In this document: positions 22,635 to 53,385 of the stretch, in pieces
Position numbering within the stretch: position 1 is the stretch's first letter
Layout of the letters: each line of letters begins with the position of its first letter
Source of the DNA: Amoebidium appalachense
Taxonomy: Eukaryota > Ichthyosporea
Direction of reading: 5' to 3'
Length of the DNA stretch: 64,000 nt
Assembly: GCA_963693365.1 (NCBI GenBank)
Contig: CAVNZM010000010.1
Location: forward strand, 5,022,001 to 5,086,000
Position numbers and translations under genes: made by a program
The notes under the pieces: generated by a model
What the model was told of the DNA's origin: nothing
The model's database searches: none
What the model saw: only the letters and a program-made list of their open reading frames with translations

Positions 22635-22921
22635 GTTTCAAAACACGAACCACATACTCCCGGCGCACAACACATGCAATTTTTGCAAAGCAAATGAAGG
22701 GATTGCAGGATTAGCGGAGCCCATCCTTGTATGTGTGTGTGTGTGGTTCTGGTGGATAGGTGGATGTGTGTGTGTGTGTGTATGTGTGGGTGTGTGTGTG
22801 TTTGGCTGTGGGGGGGAGGGGGACGGGGGGGGGAGAGGGGGGTTGACAAAGTACTCATTCGTACAGATGCACAACGAAAAACAGAGCAAAATGTCGAACA
22901 GACTATGATTGGAGGAGTCTC
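21007..22921. other. Region between RED stop and the small gene start
   Basis: Presumed RED 3'UTR and the upstream region of the small gene. It holds T/G composite tracts at 21297-21430 with (GGT)n, C-runs at 21935-21960 and 22168-22205, and G-runs at 22456-22482 and 22590-22633. TCTAGATGGCCGTGGAC at 21197-21213 recurs at 41659-41675. Confidence 0.55.
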
Positions 22922-40365
<17,444 letters not shown>

Positions 40366-41037
40366 TTTGTCAATGACCAGTTCGTAGGGTTCTAAATCTA
40401 GCACCTTATGTAAGAATCTATGGGTCTGATTCTCTAACTATCTTTCTTAAACTTTGGCTTACTTGTCATCGCAACGTATACGTTTGCCTTTGCACAAGGT
40501 GACAGGTACGCATATGAATAGTTATTTATAACAATTGCGTCCTTGCAAACCTTGACACTTGCAAAGGCAAGTTGTCAGATGGCATACATGTATGCCTCAG
40601 AGTCCTCTCTCCCCCCACAGACCGTGTAACCAGACCTCTCTCTCTCTCTCCCCCTTTAAATTCCGGACTCCGACTTCGAAAGTTCGAATGCCTCCCTCCC
40701 CCCCCCCCCCCCCCCCCCCCCCAATCCATTTATAGCAACAGATTTCTAATGGACTTCTATTTTTAGCTGGCCCGGGTATTACGTAACCGACACATTCCAT
40801 TCACTGCCATGACGTCACATGCACATTGCTCACTGATCATGATCACAAGTGTGTGGAAATGCTGAGCTTACTAAGGTATATGTAATCACTTTACCCAATA
40901 TATATGTAAGGGAAACAAATACATACACCAGTATATTTCCTAATTTATTTTCTTCTAGTCATACTGTACTTTTGATTTTTTTTTGGGGGGGGGGGGTTTT
41001 CAGTTTTGTATGTGACCATTTGAACTAATATTCGGTG
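40366..41037. other. Region upstream of RED
   Basis: Presumed RED promoter and 5'UTR plus the upstream side of the FABP-like ORF. Mostly unique and fairly AT-rich, with one C-run at 40698-40722 and a G-run at 40984-40996. No clear promoter motif. Confidence 0.45.
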
Positions 41038-41325
41038 ATGCATGACTCGTCTGAGCCTCCTGGCATCAACAAGACCGTCGAGTTTACGTTTGGTGGCGAG
41101 GTGGAGACCGAGTACTTTGAAATTGATGGAATTGGATACAAGGTAACGAAGAAAGTAAAGTTTGAAAACGGCAAGCTGGTTGCTGATGTGAGAGGTAAGG
41201 ATGTGAAGTTCAACATTGAGGAAGTGCGCTGGCTGTCGGAGGACAAGAAGGCTGTGCATTTCGATACCATCTTTCATAAGGATGGCCAATCGGTGGAGGC
41301 AAAAAGGGTGTTTTTACGCCAGTGA
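41038..41325 (+). CDS. Fatty-acid-binding-protein-like ORF, C-terminal half only
   Basis: The 95-residue ORF starts MHDSSEPPGINKTVEF and ends EAKRVFLRQ. The pattern FTFGGEVETEYFE, YKVTKKVKFENGKLVADV and SVEAKRVFLRQ follows the strands of the second half of intracellular lipid-binding proteins, including the terminal basic-x-aromatic segment. Such proteins are about 132 residues, so the first ~55 residues (helical lid and first strands) are absent. An in-frame TAA lies just upstream, and a possible acceptor TTTTCAG ends at 41003 but does not open the frame further. It could be the last exon of a gene whose earlier exons I did not find, or a truncated copy. Codon use looks coding. It stands on the strand opposite RED, upstream of the RED start. 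Lipid-binding function is inferred from the fold only. Confidence 0.55.
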   Translation: MHDSSEPPGINKTVEFTFGGEVETEYFEIDGIGYKVTKKVKFENGKLVADVRGKDVKFNIEEVRWLSEDKKAVHFDTIFHKDGQSVEAKRVFLRQ

Positions 41326-42029
41326 AACAACATAATAGTACGAGCTTCTATCAAGCAGTTTAGGTAGTGTTTCGGGTTCGAAAATTTGCGCTGCTGAATA
41401 TATCTATTGCGGGTGAAATATTTTGCATGAAGGATCTACGTCATTTGGGTTAATTGATGGAACGGGTGGTACAGAGTAGAGGCACATATTCACTGGCAAG
41501 CAAAAGGACCAGCCAGTACGGATGTACAAAGCCCAATGAGGCACACGAAACACTCAGCACAACACACAATAGCAACATTTAAAAGATACCCACACACACA
41601 CACGTTTAAAGTCTTAAGATTACATGTACGACTCATACCACGGCCATCTATGAGAGTCTCTAGATGGCCGTGGACACATACACACACGACGTAAGTGACA
41701 CACGTGTAGAACATCGGCATGTAACAGCACACACGTTCCTTTTACTTGACTGGTTATAAGGTGATTGGCTAACTTACTTTCAGTTAAAGATTGCGGCATC
41801 GTATTTTTCTCGCGGACCGCTTTCCTTTGAAAACCTGTGGCTGAGTTTGTGCTGGACATGTAAATGGAAGTAAAAAACCAACCAACACACATGCGGCATG
41901 CCAGCATGCATGCATACTCACTGTACATAGCTCGTTCCATACTTGCTTACAAGCAGGCATAGGACACACCGGTTCTATCACATATCCTGTTTTGCTTTTG
42001 AAAGAAGGTTGGGAAGGTAGGGGCAGGGC

Positions 42030-42060
<31 letters not shown>

Positions 42061-42166
42061 GGGGCGGGGAGGGGGGGGAGGGGGGAGGGGGAGGGGGGAG
42101 TTCCTGCGGTAGTTGGAAGGCGGTGGGTCATAGACTTTTTTTTTCCTTGTGTGTGGGTGTGGGAGA

Positions 42167-42201
<35 letters not shown>

Positions 42202-43447
42202 TGATCCAGACCGTTGCACCCCTAGCCGGGAGTTTCAAGAAAGGGATTAACGAGTCCTTAAACTGAACCACCAGTTTGCTGGACAGGGAGAAATGAACTT
42301 GTGCTAGCCTGGATTCTACCGTCTAATATTAGATGTGCAACTGGCTGAGCAGGACAACAGACATTCCTGAACTTCACCCTACCATACCACACACAAGCAC
42401 ATGTACACACTGTGGCGCACACACGACTGGAGCAAACATTGAATGCGCGCACAGACACACACACACGCGCGCATGCGATAACACCCGCACACACATGTGT
42501 GTGCAAACACATGCACACACACACACGTGCGCGCATACGTGCACGCCCACACGCGCGATTTGAAGGGTGGCCGACGTAACGGAAGTTCCGGTATGCATTT
42601 CTTCTGTAATAGCCCTCGAGGCCTTTCCGCCTGAGCCTCCTGAGCCTCACGGGATCATAGTGAGGCCCACTCCCCCACCTCTCCCCCCCCCCCCCCTCCC
42701 CCCCCCTAAAAAAAAAAAAATGTGTGTTCCCTTTTTGGCCATGGCTGCGATCCTATGTTCAGCATCAGTGCACCCAGACCAAACACACACACTGCCGGAG
42801 TGAAACGCATCCGACCGCAAGACTTGGCAAATGCGCAAACATCCACCCCCGCACAGCCACACGCAGGTACCTGAGAGTGAACTCTGTTCGATCTCGGTGA
42901 TTTAGATGTGCCCTCGGCGTGCTTTTTTGTAAAGCAACTGTGTATGTCTTTGTAAATGATATGTTATTCAAAATGGTGTGTGCTTTTTGTTATGAATAGA
43001 AAATATGTCATATGGACCAATTATTTTTTGCGTGATCGCACCGTGACGATTAGCCAAATATAGAAATTTGGGCGGGAAGTTTTTGCGCGCCAAAAAAGAA
43101 GTTTTTATAAAACAATTAAAAAAGTAGGCCTATTGTGTTACGGAGTTAACTCCTGATATCGATAGCTTTGACTTATCCGCCCGGGACCGACTTACTGTGA
43201 CAGTCAGCGATTTGGATGCCAACAACCCGATTTGGATACAAAGTGGCTGCAATTGTGTTCGGCTGCTGGCAGGCACAAACTTTCCCCCGGCCCTTCGAAT
43301 TCCATCTCAACAAATTTTAAGTTTGACCGTGCACCCTTACTAGGGTACAATCGATGCTGTGTGGATGACTGTGGTTACCGTGAGGGGACCCTTGGCGGCC
43401 GCTACGGAAACAAAACGGGATAAAGTAAATTAAAAAAAGGAATATTT

Positions 43448-43481
<34 letters not shown>

Positions 43482-43757
43482 GGGGGGGGGGGGAGGGGGA
43501 GGGTAACCGTGACGTGCAAAAAACGGATTGTTATAAGCTTACCCGGGCACACGACACAACATGCTGCTTCGGCCAATTAGTCCTTTTTCCCAGCTACCAA
43601 AAATGGCAACTTAGACGCATGCAAATGCAATTTAGATTATTTTAGTACCTGTAAAGACCACGTGACATCTGTAAAAACCCGGAAATCTACAAACCCGGAA
43701 TTCTTGTTCGAGATATACTTTTGTGATATACTTCCTGTTTGATACTTGACGTTGGCC
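41326..43757. other. Intergenic, mixed unique sequence and repeats
   Basis: Holds the 13-bp inverted repeat at 41638-41673, T31 at 42030-42055, G-runs at 42057-42100 and 42168-42200, degenerate CA repeat 42410-42555, and a G-run block at 43450-43500. No convincing gene was found; short ORFs here lack family resemblance. Confidence 0.45.
41638..41673. repeat. Perfect 13-bp inverted repeat, 10-nt loop
   Basis: Arms CCACGGCCATCTA (41638-41650) and TAGATGGCCGTGG (41661-41673). The loop TGAGAGTCTC can itself partly pair. It lies in otherwise unique sequence. Confidence 0.9.
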
Positions 43758-43997
43758 ATGGCTGCCACTGATCAGGAAGGCATTGGGCGCTTCAATTTGT
43801 TTTGTCTGCTGTTGTCTGCCGCTTTCGCTTTAACCCTTGCACAGAAATTGTTGTTATGTAAATTCGGTGTAGAAACCGCGCAATATCTGCATAAAACGGT
43901 AACTGGCAGTGGAAATACCACTTACTGGCTGGCCAATCACGCCTGGCCTTGCCAAAAGGGAAAATTTTCAAACCCTTTGCATGCAACTTGTCAATAA
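43758..43997 (+). CDS. Short hypothetical protein or first exon with a hydrophobic segment
   Basis: The ATG sits in a good Kozak context (GGCCATGGCT). The ORF has 79 codons and begins MAATDQEGIGRFNLFCLL. Residues of about 12-31 (FNLFCLLLSAAFALTLAQKL) are hydrophobic and could be a membrane segment or signal anchor. After LHKT a GTAACT donor is possible at 43900, so the rest of the ORF may be intronic. A second hydrophobic ORF stretch at about 44150-44322 is in another frame and unproven. No family is recognised. The sequence around the start is free of simple repeats, as at the other gene starts here. Confidence 0.35.
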   Translation: MAATDQEGIGRFNLFCLLLSAAFALTLAQKLLLCKFGVETAQYLHKTVTGSGNTTYWLANHAWPCQKGKFSNPLHATCQ

Positions 43998-44399
43998 ATC
44001 TGAGTTGTTAACCCCTTTTAGGGAGCAGCCCCCCTCCCTCCCCCCTCCCCCCCCCCTCCCCCCCCCCCCCCCCCCCCCCAAACACACACACACACACACA
44101 CACAACACCAAGAGGTCAAAGGGTCGAAACCCATTCGAATTCTCTTGTCGAAATGATCATGCATATGCCATGGACCCCGGGCCCACACGATGGTGGGCTT
44201 TGTTCAAGTGCCTTTTTCCTGCAAATTTATTCCTTTTGTTGAAACTTCCCAGTTTCTGTGCTTTTGTTATATTTTGTGCTTTGCCTGTTATAATCTCTCC
44301 ACTAATACTTGTACTCCCATAACTCCAACCCCCTAATGCATGCTGCATGCGATCCCCCCCAACCCTCCCTTTTTCGCGGTCTCCCGCCCCATAATTAAG

Positions 44400-44496
<97 letters not shown>

Positions 44497-45305
44497 CGTG
44501 CGTGTGTGTGTGAGTGAGGGAGGTGGGGTGGAGAGGGGGGGGGGGGGGGGGGGGGGGAGGGGGGGGGGGGAGGGGGGACGGGGATAAGTGAACTCTGAAA
44601 ACCGATCGACACAGGTCCCTATGGCCCGAACATACAACATAAACCCCAGACATTTATATTTAAAGGCGGCACACCCGGCATAGGTATACCGGTTTACCAA
44701 AACCGGTGACCTACAGATGACACATAGCAGTACATACACTATGTAACCACACTTTTTGTTGAATCGTAGTATGATACTCGATTTAACAACTGCTTACACA
44801 AAGAAAGACCCGGCGTGACAGCATGCACATGCACATCTCTTGAAAATTTCCCATTTTAAAAATTGAACTACAACAACTTACATACACATTACATCTCGCG
44901 TATCTAAATCTTCCACTTATTAATATCCGAACTACCATTGCGGGCCAGATTCACAATTCAGAAAAATATCTGCAATGGAGCATGAGCCCTGGGGAGAGCG
45001 ATTATCTAAAGCGCACGGTTTGCTATATCTCGCAACGCAACAGGTCCTGCTGCGGCCCAAAATGAGATATACAGGAGATATACCAACATGCAAAAGGACC
45101 AATATCTGCACTGTACATGAAAACTTTAAAATCCCTGTCCCACACGTACAACACAGCAGATCCTTCTCAGTGAGATACAGAGATAATCCGGATATATACA
45201 AACCAAAAGACAAACATCTCAAATGCACGGCTGTCTACATCATGCAACAGGGTAGTTACTGGTTATTACTATCCAGAAAATTACCAAACTACCCTGAGGG
45301 GTCCC

Positions 45306-45343
<38 letters not shown>

Positions 45344-45646
45344 ACAGAAAACTGATAGAACATGAAAGGAGCAAACAAGCAAAGCGGCTACGTTTTCAAA
45401 CACCTTGCAGCATGTATGTCCCTTTAACATGTACCTTGTAATCAACACTACAGGTAGGTTAAAGAAACACAAGAACCGAAAAAACCTTCTACATACACAG
45501 CCCGGCTATTTGGGTGAAGGGAGGGGGAGAGCCTCAGAGGGAAGGGAGGGGGAGAGCCTCAGAGGGGAGGTGCGAAGGGGGTGGAGGAGGAAGGGGGGGG
45601 GGGGGGGGGGGGGGGGGGGGTTGTTCACATAGTAACCCGTTCATTA
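43998..45646. other. Intergenic, downstream of the ankyrin gene stop
   Basis: Contains C-runs 44040-44079, (GT)n 44404-44493, G-runs 44536-44556, C-run 45308-45341, and unique AT-rich DNA 44600-45300. The last likely includes the ankyrin 3'UTR only near 45640. No supported gene. Confidence 0.45.
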
Positions 45647-46035
45647 TCACTGTTTGCAGAGTTGGAACACCGTGCTCCACACCACCTCCTGCGCGCGCCG
45701 GCCCTCGACGGACATGTTCACCATCTCCTCTCCTCTCTTCCTCGCCTTTTCCAACTTTTCAACCACCCCCGAAACGGCTCCCAGCACCTTTTCCCGGGAA
45801 TATTGTTCTAGTTTTTCCCTTTCATGGGCAGCGACTTTCAGCTGCGACATAAAGCGCTCGCGCGCGGCTTGTGCCCTGGCATCCTTCTGACAGAGCACGT
45901 CATTCCTGCATCACACGATCAGACTGCTTGAATTTCAGGCAGAACCCCTTTGGGCTTGAACAATAGGCAAGTGTGAAAGAGACGGGAGCTGATGGGATTA
46001 TCGTGCTGGGCGGGGCGGGGCGGGGCCGAGGGGGG

Positions 46036-46074
<39 letters not shown>

Positions 46075-46257
46075 GAAGGAGGAGGAGGAGGAGAAGAGGG
46101 GGGAAGGAAGGGAAGAGGAGGGGAGGGGGGAATGAAGGGAAGACCATAATCGGATAACGCTAATGGGGTTGGGTGTGTTAGGGTGGGAGGGGTGGATGGG
46201 TTGTATGCGTCAGAAAAGGGATATATGCCAGTCCATTCGAAGACGTTGAAAACATTG

Positions 46258-46333
<76 letters not shown>

Positions 46334-47279
46334 CATGTACCAAACCCACCAAAAAACGTGCAAATAAGGGGTATTTGAACAGAGACAACCAGCAGGCTAA
46401 CAAACAAAAACTTACCTATGTCCATTATCTATCGCACTCATCCATTCCGCGTGCAGGACCTTATAAGCGTCTCTCCGAACCTGCGTCTCCTCTTCCGCAT
46501 CTGAAAAATCCCTCACCGCCGTGGCCCATTGGCCGAGAAATTCCATTGGGTCTATCTCACCTCCCCAACGCACGTGTTGCCCTGGACCACCCATCTGGTC
46601 CTGTATATCCCGCCAACTATCCAACACAATTTTGATATCCGCCACAAATTTCTCCGCGTCGTCGAAAGCACCATCCATCTCCGCCGTAACATTTACAAAA
46701 TCAATCATGAAGGCGGACCTTTTCTTGCATTTTCGGTTTCTGAGAGATAAAATTTCCCGTTTGATTTTTCGTATTTTTTGTATTTCGCTCGTGTCGGCTA
46801 ATTGATCCATATCGAAAAACCGGTTCAGGTCTGCCAATAGTGGAGAAACCCTCTCTGCCAGGTCGTGGTGGGATGGAGGGTGCTGATTTTTGTCGCGGTT
46901 CAAGTGTCCTGAGTGGGGAAAACGGGTGTTTTGTTTAGCAGCGTGTAGGAACATGGGTGTTATGCTTAGCAGGGCCTAAGAAAAACAGTGTTCTGTTCTG
47001 CAGGGCACAGCAGAAGGGTGCTTCTGCTTCTCAGGTAGTATCTATTCGTTTAACCCCAAAGCAAAACCCCTCGTCAGAGAGAAAAACTAGAGAGGGCAAA
47101 CAGAGGGACATAGCAGAGACAAACCGGGGGAAGGGGGGGGGATGAAGGGGGGAGAGGGGGCGGGGGGGACGGGAGAGCTCCCTTTTTCTTTAGCTTTTCT
47201 CCTTTGAGGGGCGGCGGCGGGGGGGGGGGGGGGGGGGGGGAGGGGAGAAGGGGGGGGGGAGGAGGGGGGGGGGTGGGGT

Positions 47280-47329
<50 letters not shown>

Positions 47330-47597
47330 CTACCTTGGCGATTGGAAGGCGCATTATGCGTATCAACACGTCCATTCGCAGCAGCAACAACGTTTGCGAT
47401 TTGTGGTTGAGGTAGCATTGAAGGTTCGAGAACATTCTGTGAAGAGGAGGCGGAAATATAAATATCAAAATATTACAGCAAGGCCGCCAGGGGATAAAGG
47501 AAATGATTGATTGCTGTAGGCCCACACCCATGCAGTGCACACACCCATACACATACAGAGATACACACACACACATGCACACACGCACACCCACCCA

Positions 47598-47631
<34 letters not shown>

Positions 47632-47856
47632 CCCCCCCCCCCCCCCCCCCCCCCCCCCCACCCACCCACCTACCCACTCATCCCCAGGCCCCTCCCTCAC
47701 CCCCACCCCTACCCCACCCACACACCCCCTACACGCACACACGCCTGCTCTTAATTCACCACCACCACACGTGTCATATTCAGCCAAATTCAAACACCCA
47801 GTCCATTGCGCAAAGTGGGCACACAAAGTGGACACATGCGGACACATGCGGACACA

Positions 47857-47947
<91 letters not shown>

Positions 47948-49200
47948 CCACACCCACCCATAAACACATACCCCCCCCCCCACACACACACACACTTACA
48001 CGCCTGCTCTAACCCACCACCACCACATGTGTCACATGCAGCCATTTTCGTTTCACCCACCCCATTGCGCAATTCCTCTGGATTTAGTGCTGGGACGGCA
48101 GGTCGGGGGGTAGGTGGAGTTGGTGGGGCCAGATTTGAGCCAATCACCGTATCGGGGGCTCTCTCACGTGGTACAGACTGGTCGGATTCCTGCTGCTGTG
48201 GCCAAAGTGATTGGTCAATACTTAGAGAGGCACATAGTTTTCCCATATATGGAAGGTGGGGGATAAGTCATGTCTAGATTACATTTTAGATCAGATCAGA
48301 TCAGATAGATTAGACGGTACAACTTTGGATTCCTGCCGCTGTGACCAAAGTGCGTGATCCATACACAGGGAGGTGTATATTTTATCCATACATGGAAGGC
48401 AGGGTATTAGACACATTTAAATAGCATTAGGCCAGATCAGATTATATTAGATTGTGCAGATAGAGGCGGGGGTTCATACACAGCAGGTCAGAACAGATGA
48501 GGTTTCCTTGGGAAGATACGTGCATGATTTGGGAACTTCTAAGGAAATACAACCGACGAAAGCCTCTGGAAAACTCAATCGTAATTGCCGTGGCTCCTAT
48601 TTTCTAACTACCATTCTCTCACTCTTCCCTTCCACTTCTTCATCTTTTGTTTCATTCTTTTCTGTCACTCATCCCCCCCCCCCCCCCCCTCCCCCCAATT
48701 GATGGTGCGGGGAGAATTACAATGCATCACACGAAAGTACAAGTATAACATAAACACCTAGAACTAAAAACCAAACATCCCCCCCCCCCCCCTCCCCCCC
48801 CCACCCACCACCACCACAAAAAAAGAAGAAGAAGAAGAATAAGACAAAGGGCATCCAAACGCCTGCAGGTGCTCCCCCATAGAGAGGGCCAAGAGTTTTT
48901 TCCTCCGTTAACAACACGCAAGCACTATAGCTATAATAATATAGGAAGACACATACCATACTTTTCCGGTTTCGCCCGATTGATTGAGCTGTCTTTGGTG
49001 CCTGTGAAGGGGGGAAACCAGTCATGAAACTGTTGCAAGAGAACGTTATGTGGATGAGAAAGCTTTTGGGGGTTGGGGAAGGGGGGGGGGGGGGAGGGGG
49101 CTTGAAAAGCATACAGAGAAAAGAAACCAAAGTATGAGAGTTAGAGAGCGGGAGAGAGAGAGAGAGAGGGGGGGGGAGGGGGGGGGGGGGGGGGGGGGGG

Positions 49201-49237
<37 letters not shown>

Positions 49238-50201
49238 AGAGAGAGAGAGAGAGAGAAGGAGAGAGAAAGGAGGAGAGGGAGAGAGGGAGTGTGTGTAGGC
49301 GTGCGGATTTGCGAGTCTGCCCATGTCTCTCTCTCTCTCTCTCTCTCTCTCCCCCTCTCTCTCACTCTCTCTCTCTCTGTGTGTGCGTGTGTGTGTGTGT
49401 ACACCCACAGATATATGTGGATATGTGGTTGTATTCAGACGCCCACATAGTAGATGCATGGGGGGTAGAGGGGGAGGAAAAGGCAGTTCAGAGATCGAGG
49501 GGAAAAGGGGGGGGGGGGGGGGGGGGGAGACCTAGGAGAGAGCGGGGGGGGGGGGGGGGGGAGGGGGGGGGGGGGGGGGGGAAGGGAGGGGGGGGAGCTG
49601 ATTCCCAAGGGAAGATGCATATGAGGCCACAATCACACACAGCCTATGTCTCTCTTTTTGACACCCACCGAATAGACCACAGGGGATTGGAACCTAGGCA
49701 CATGGTGTGTTTTCTCCATCGGGCGTTGGCCATGTTGTCCTGCCCCGTTATTGGGAACCACCTGCATACGTCATGCACACGTGTAAAGTTCTTTGGTCAA
49801 CACCTGCCCTATTGGATAATGATACGAGAGGAATTGGCAGGCGTTTTTTTCTTTTTTTTTGAGGGGGAGGGGGGGGGAGGGGGGGAGTCGGGGGGGAGAA
49901 GAGGAAGGAAGACAGTAGCACAACAGAGAACGTAGGCTAAAAATGCCCTGTGTCCGGATTGGCAGGGAGTGGCCAATAAAAGTGCAATGATCCCCGACCG
50001 AAATACTGATGCACAGGCAAAGAAACAGCGCAAAAAATTCACACAGGCCAAGAAATACAACAGCCGAATGCCCTTCCCCCCTCCCCCCTCCCCCCTCCCC
50101 CCCCCCCCCCTCCCCCCTTTACAGGGAAAAAAGGGCGAGCAAGTGGAGGAGGTGGTGGGGGGAAGGAGGAGGAGGAGGAGGGGGGGGGGGGGGGGGGGGG
50201 G

Positions 50202-50237
<36 letters not shown>

Positions 50238-51001
50238 GGCGAGGTACCTTCTTTTGTTTCTGAGGCTTTGGTTCTTGCTGCTCAGGTTCCTCCTCTCTGA
50301 TTTGTCGTTTTCTTGACGCCGTTTCGGGTCGTTTTTCGGGTCGTGTTTCCTTCGGTGCCTCTTTGCCCTCCTGCAATGAACAAAAAGATAGTCAGCAGCC
50401 TTTAATGTCCTTTGTTATTACTAACTACACATAACCTATCACTGTGATCATAAATAAATGTTAATGTTGATTATAACACAAAGGTGGAAGGGATCATTGG
50501 GTTTGCAACCATCACATACACCACGCATCCGATAGAGAGGCCCGACGGACCCCCCCCCCCCCCCCCCCCCCCCCCCCCTTTTTTTTTTTAAACTCTCCAC
50601 CACTGCCCCTCTCTGTAGTGCAAAATATAATCAACAGAAGAAACTCTCCTATAGCTACCGATGGCTATTTAACCAGCACAAACACGTGAGTGAAAAAAGG
50701 CAAGACAGCACACGGGGGGTCCCCATCGATCTCTTGGCTCGAATCGATATCCTCCCCTCCGTCCCCTCCCACCCGACCTCCCCCCTCCCTTCCCTTTCTC
50801 CTACACCCGAAAACCTCCCCTCTCCTTGATTGTCTCCCCTCCCTTTTGCTCCTTTCTTCTCCTCCCCTTACTGGGTCCACCACTTTCTCCATCAAATATA
50901 TCCCTTCTCCCATCTCTCTGACCGAAAACACACAAGGCAAGCTTTCGGATTAACACTTAAGTAACAATACCATATTTCAGTGGGTGTGCGTGTGCGTTTG
51001 C

Positions 51002-51032
<31 letters not shown>

Positions 51033-52892
51033 TGTGCGTGTTCTGATTCCCACCTCAGCTAGCAGGTGGTTCAGCAGGTTGCGGACTTTGAAGTGGCACA
51101 ACGACTTGACCGGAACGGACTTGCACTGTGACCGGCAGGTGCGTGTTACCCCTTCTGGCTTTCTTTCTTCCTTTTTTTTTTTCCCATTGTCTTTTTTTTT
51201 TTTTTTTTTTTCCCCGCGGGCACAGGAGGGAGTACACAACCACATGCAGTAGCACACACTCTTTCTTCTAAGGTTGCGCAGGAGATTCGGCACCCACACT
51301 CCTATCATTTACCTGTACCATCACACGATTCCTTAAGGCCTTTCCAACCGCACGGGAAAAAAAAGGTTTACGAAACAAATATAGTCTGACAACAACCACA
51401 AACCTTTGCTTGCATGCCCCAGACTGCCCTAACCGCTTGTCTATCCATAAAGGCATGCCACCAAACTTCGGCGCACCAATGATTGAAAAGCCAGGACACT
51501 ATATTCTAAGAAGAAAATATTTCTACCTGTACGTACACACGGAACAAGGATAAAGGTTGTTTCTGTGTTTACCATGGTGACAGCACAACAACTTGTCGTG
51601 TTCTTCATGCTAAAAAAGGGAAAAGAACGGAAGTAAGCTGGGGGAAGGGGGGGGGGGGGGGGGGGGGGGGGGAGGGGGGGGGAGGGAACAACGAGATAGA
51701 GAGTGAGAGTAGGGGGTGGAGGGGAGGGAGGGAGGGAGGGAGGGAGGGAGGGAGGGATAGAGGGAGGGAGGGAGGGAGGGAGGGAGGGGGGGGGGGGTTT
51801 GAATGCGGAACACAGTACGAAGTACGCATACACGATGAGAAGCATGGTGCAGGACACATGCAAAGGCAAACATTCAAGTATGCAGCATCAGCCATGCGCA
51901 CAGTATGCGCCATAAGCAGAGCCCATCCTCAGGGAGGGCCCAAGTCATCAATTGCGTCTGAGTTTCGACCCCTTAGCCCGCGTATATACGACGCTCCAAC
52001 TCAGACAGCAGCATCAACTGAACTTGGGTGGGTCAACCCGTCTTGATCAAAGACGAGCAGGGTTGCTTATGCAAGCAAGGTGAGCAAAACGGTGAAGATG
52101 TATGTGCAAACTAATGCAGTGCAGCGACAAACGCGTATGTGCTTACAGATGCACGACACAGAGCAACCATGCCCGGTTGCATGGAAGTAAAGATGTCTCC
52201 ACACAGTGGTCTGTCCTGAAAGGACACCTCTGAAAGAAGACAGGGGGGGTTTTGAATGCGGAACACAGTACGAAGTACGCATACACGATGAGAAGCATGG
52301 TGCAGGACACATGCAAAGGCAAACATTCAAGTATGCAGCATCAGCCATGCGCACAGTATGCGCCATAAGCAGAGCCCATCCTCAGGGAGGGCCCAAGTCA
52401 TCAATTGCGTCTGAGTTTCGACCCCTTAGCCCGCGTATATACGACGCTCCAACTCAGACAGCAGCATCAACTGAACTTGGGTGGGTCAACCCGTCTTGAT
52501 CAAAGACGAGCAGGGTTGCTTATGCAAGCAAGGTGAGCAAAACGGTGAAGATGTATGTGCAAACTAATGCAGTGCAGCGACAAACGCGTATGTGCTTACA
52601 GATGCACGACACAGAGCAACCATGCCCGGTTGCATGGAAGTAAAGATGTCTAATCAAGTATGCAGCATCAGCCATGCGCACAGTATGCGCCATAAGCAGA
52701 GCCCATCCTCAGGGAGGGCCCAAGTCATCAATTGCGTCTGAGTTTCGACCCCTTAGCCCGCGTATATACGACGCTCCAACTCAGACAGCAGCATCAACTG
52801 AACTTGGGTGGGTCAACCCGTCTTGATCAAAGACGAGCAGGGTTGCTTATGCAAGCAAGGTGAGCAGGAGGGGGGGGGGGGGGGGGGGGGGG

Positions 52893-52937
<45 letters not shown>

Positions 52938-53320
52938 CAAACCTCGTATCCGGGCATGTCTTTCAATACTTTTCCTTCCGAATATTTCACCAGAGCCTCC
53001 ACCGTTGCGCAAAAATCCGACCCACCCGGTAGTGGGTGCTTTCTCCCCTGCCAGCTTTCCCTCATGCACAGGAGAATAGGCTGCTCCCCACCCTGCTAAA
53101 CACACACTTAACAAGTCATTTTGGTTTCCCGATACATCCCCCCCCCCCCCCCAAAAAAAAATAAAAAAAAAATAAATAAATAAATAAATAATTAAATAAA
53201 TAAATAGATAATGGTCACTAATGCCCTCGTTTTCTCTATCACACGTGCTCATGTGTACGGGTTCGTGCCAATATGTGCGCAGGCATGTGCGTGAGCATGT
53301 ACGTGTGTGTGTCTGTGTGT

Positions 53321-53385
<65 letters not shown>

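Noticed and set aside
40945-41289. Minus-strand ORFs across the FABP-like region
   Set aside because: Reverse shadow of the plus-strand ORF, which has the family pattern.
51054-51125. SOCS box in the ankyrin protein
   Set aside because: Only a loose match (VPVKSLCHFKVR); the rest of the SOCS-box pattern is missing, so it is mentioned but not claimed.
51798-52867. CRISPR-like array
   Set aside because: Units of 453 and 327 bp with no spacer pattern; it is a tandem duplication in a eukaryotic intron.
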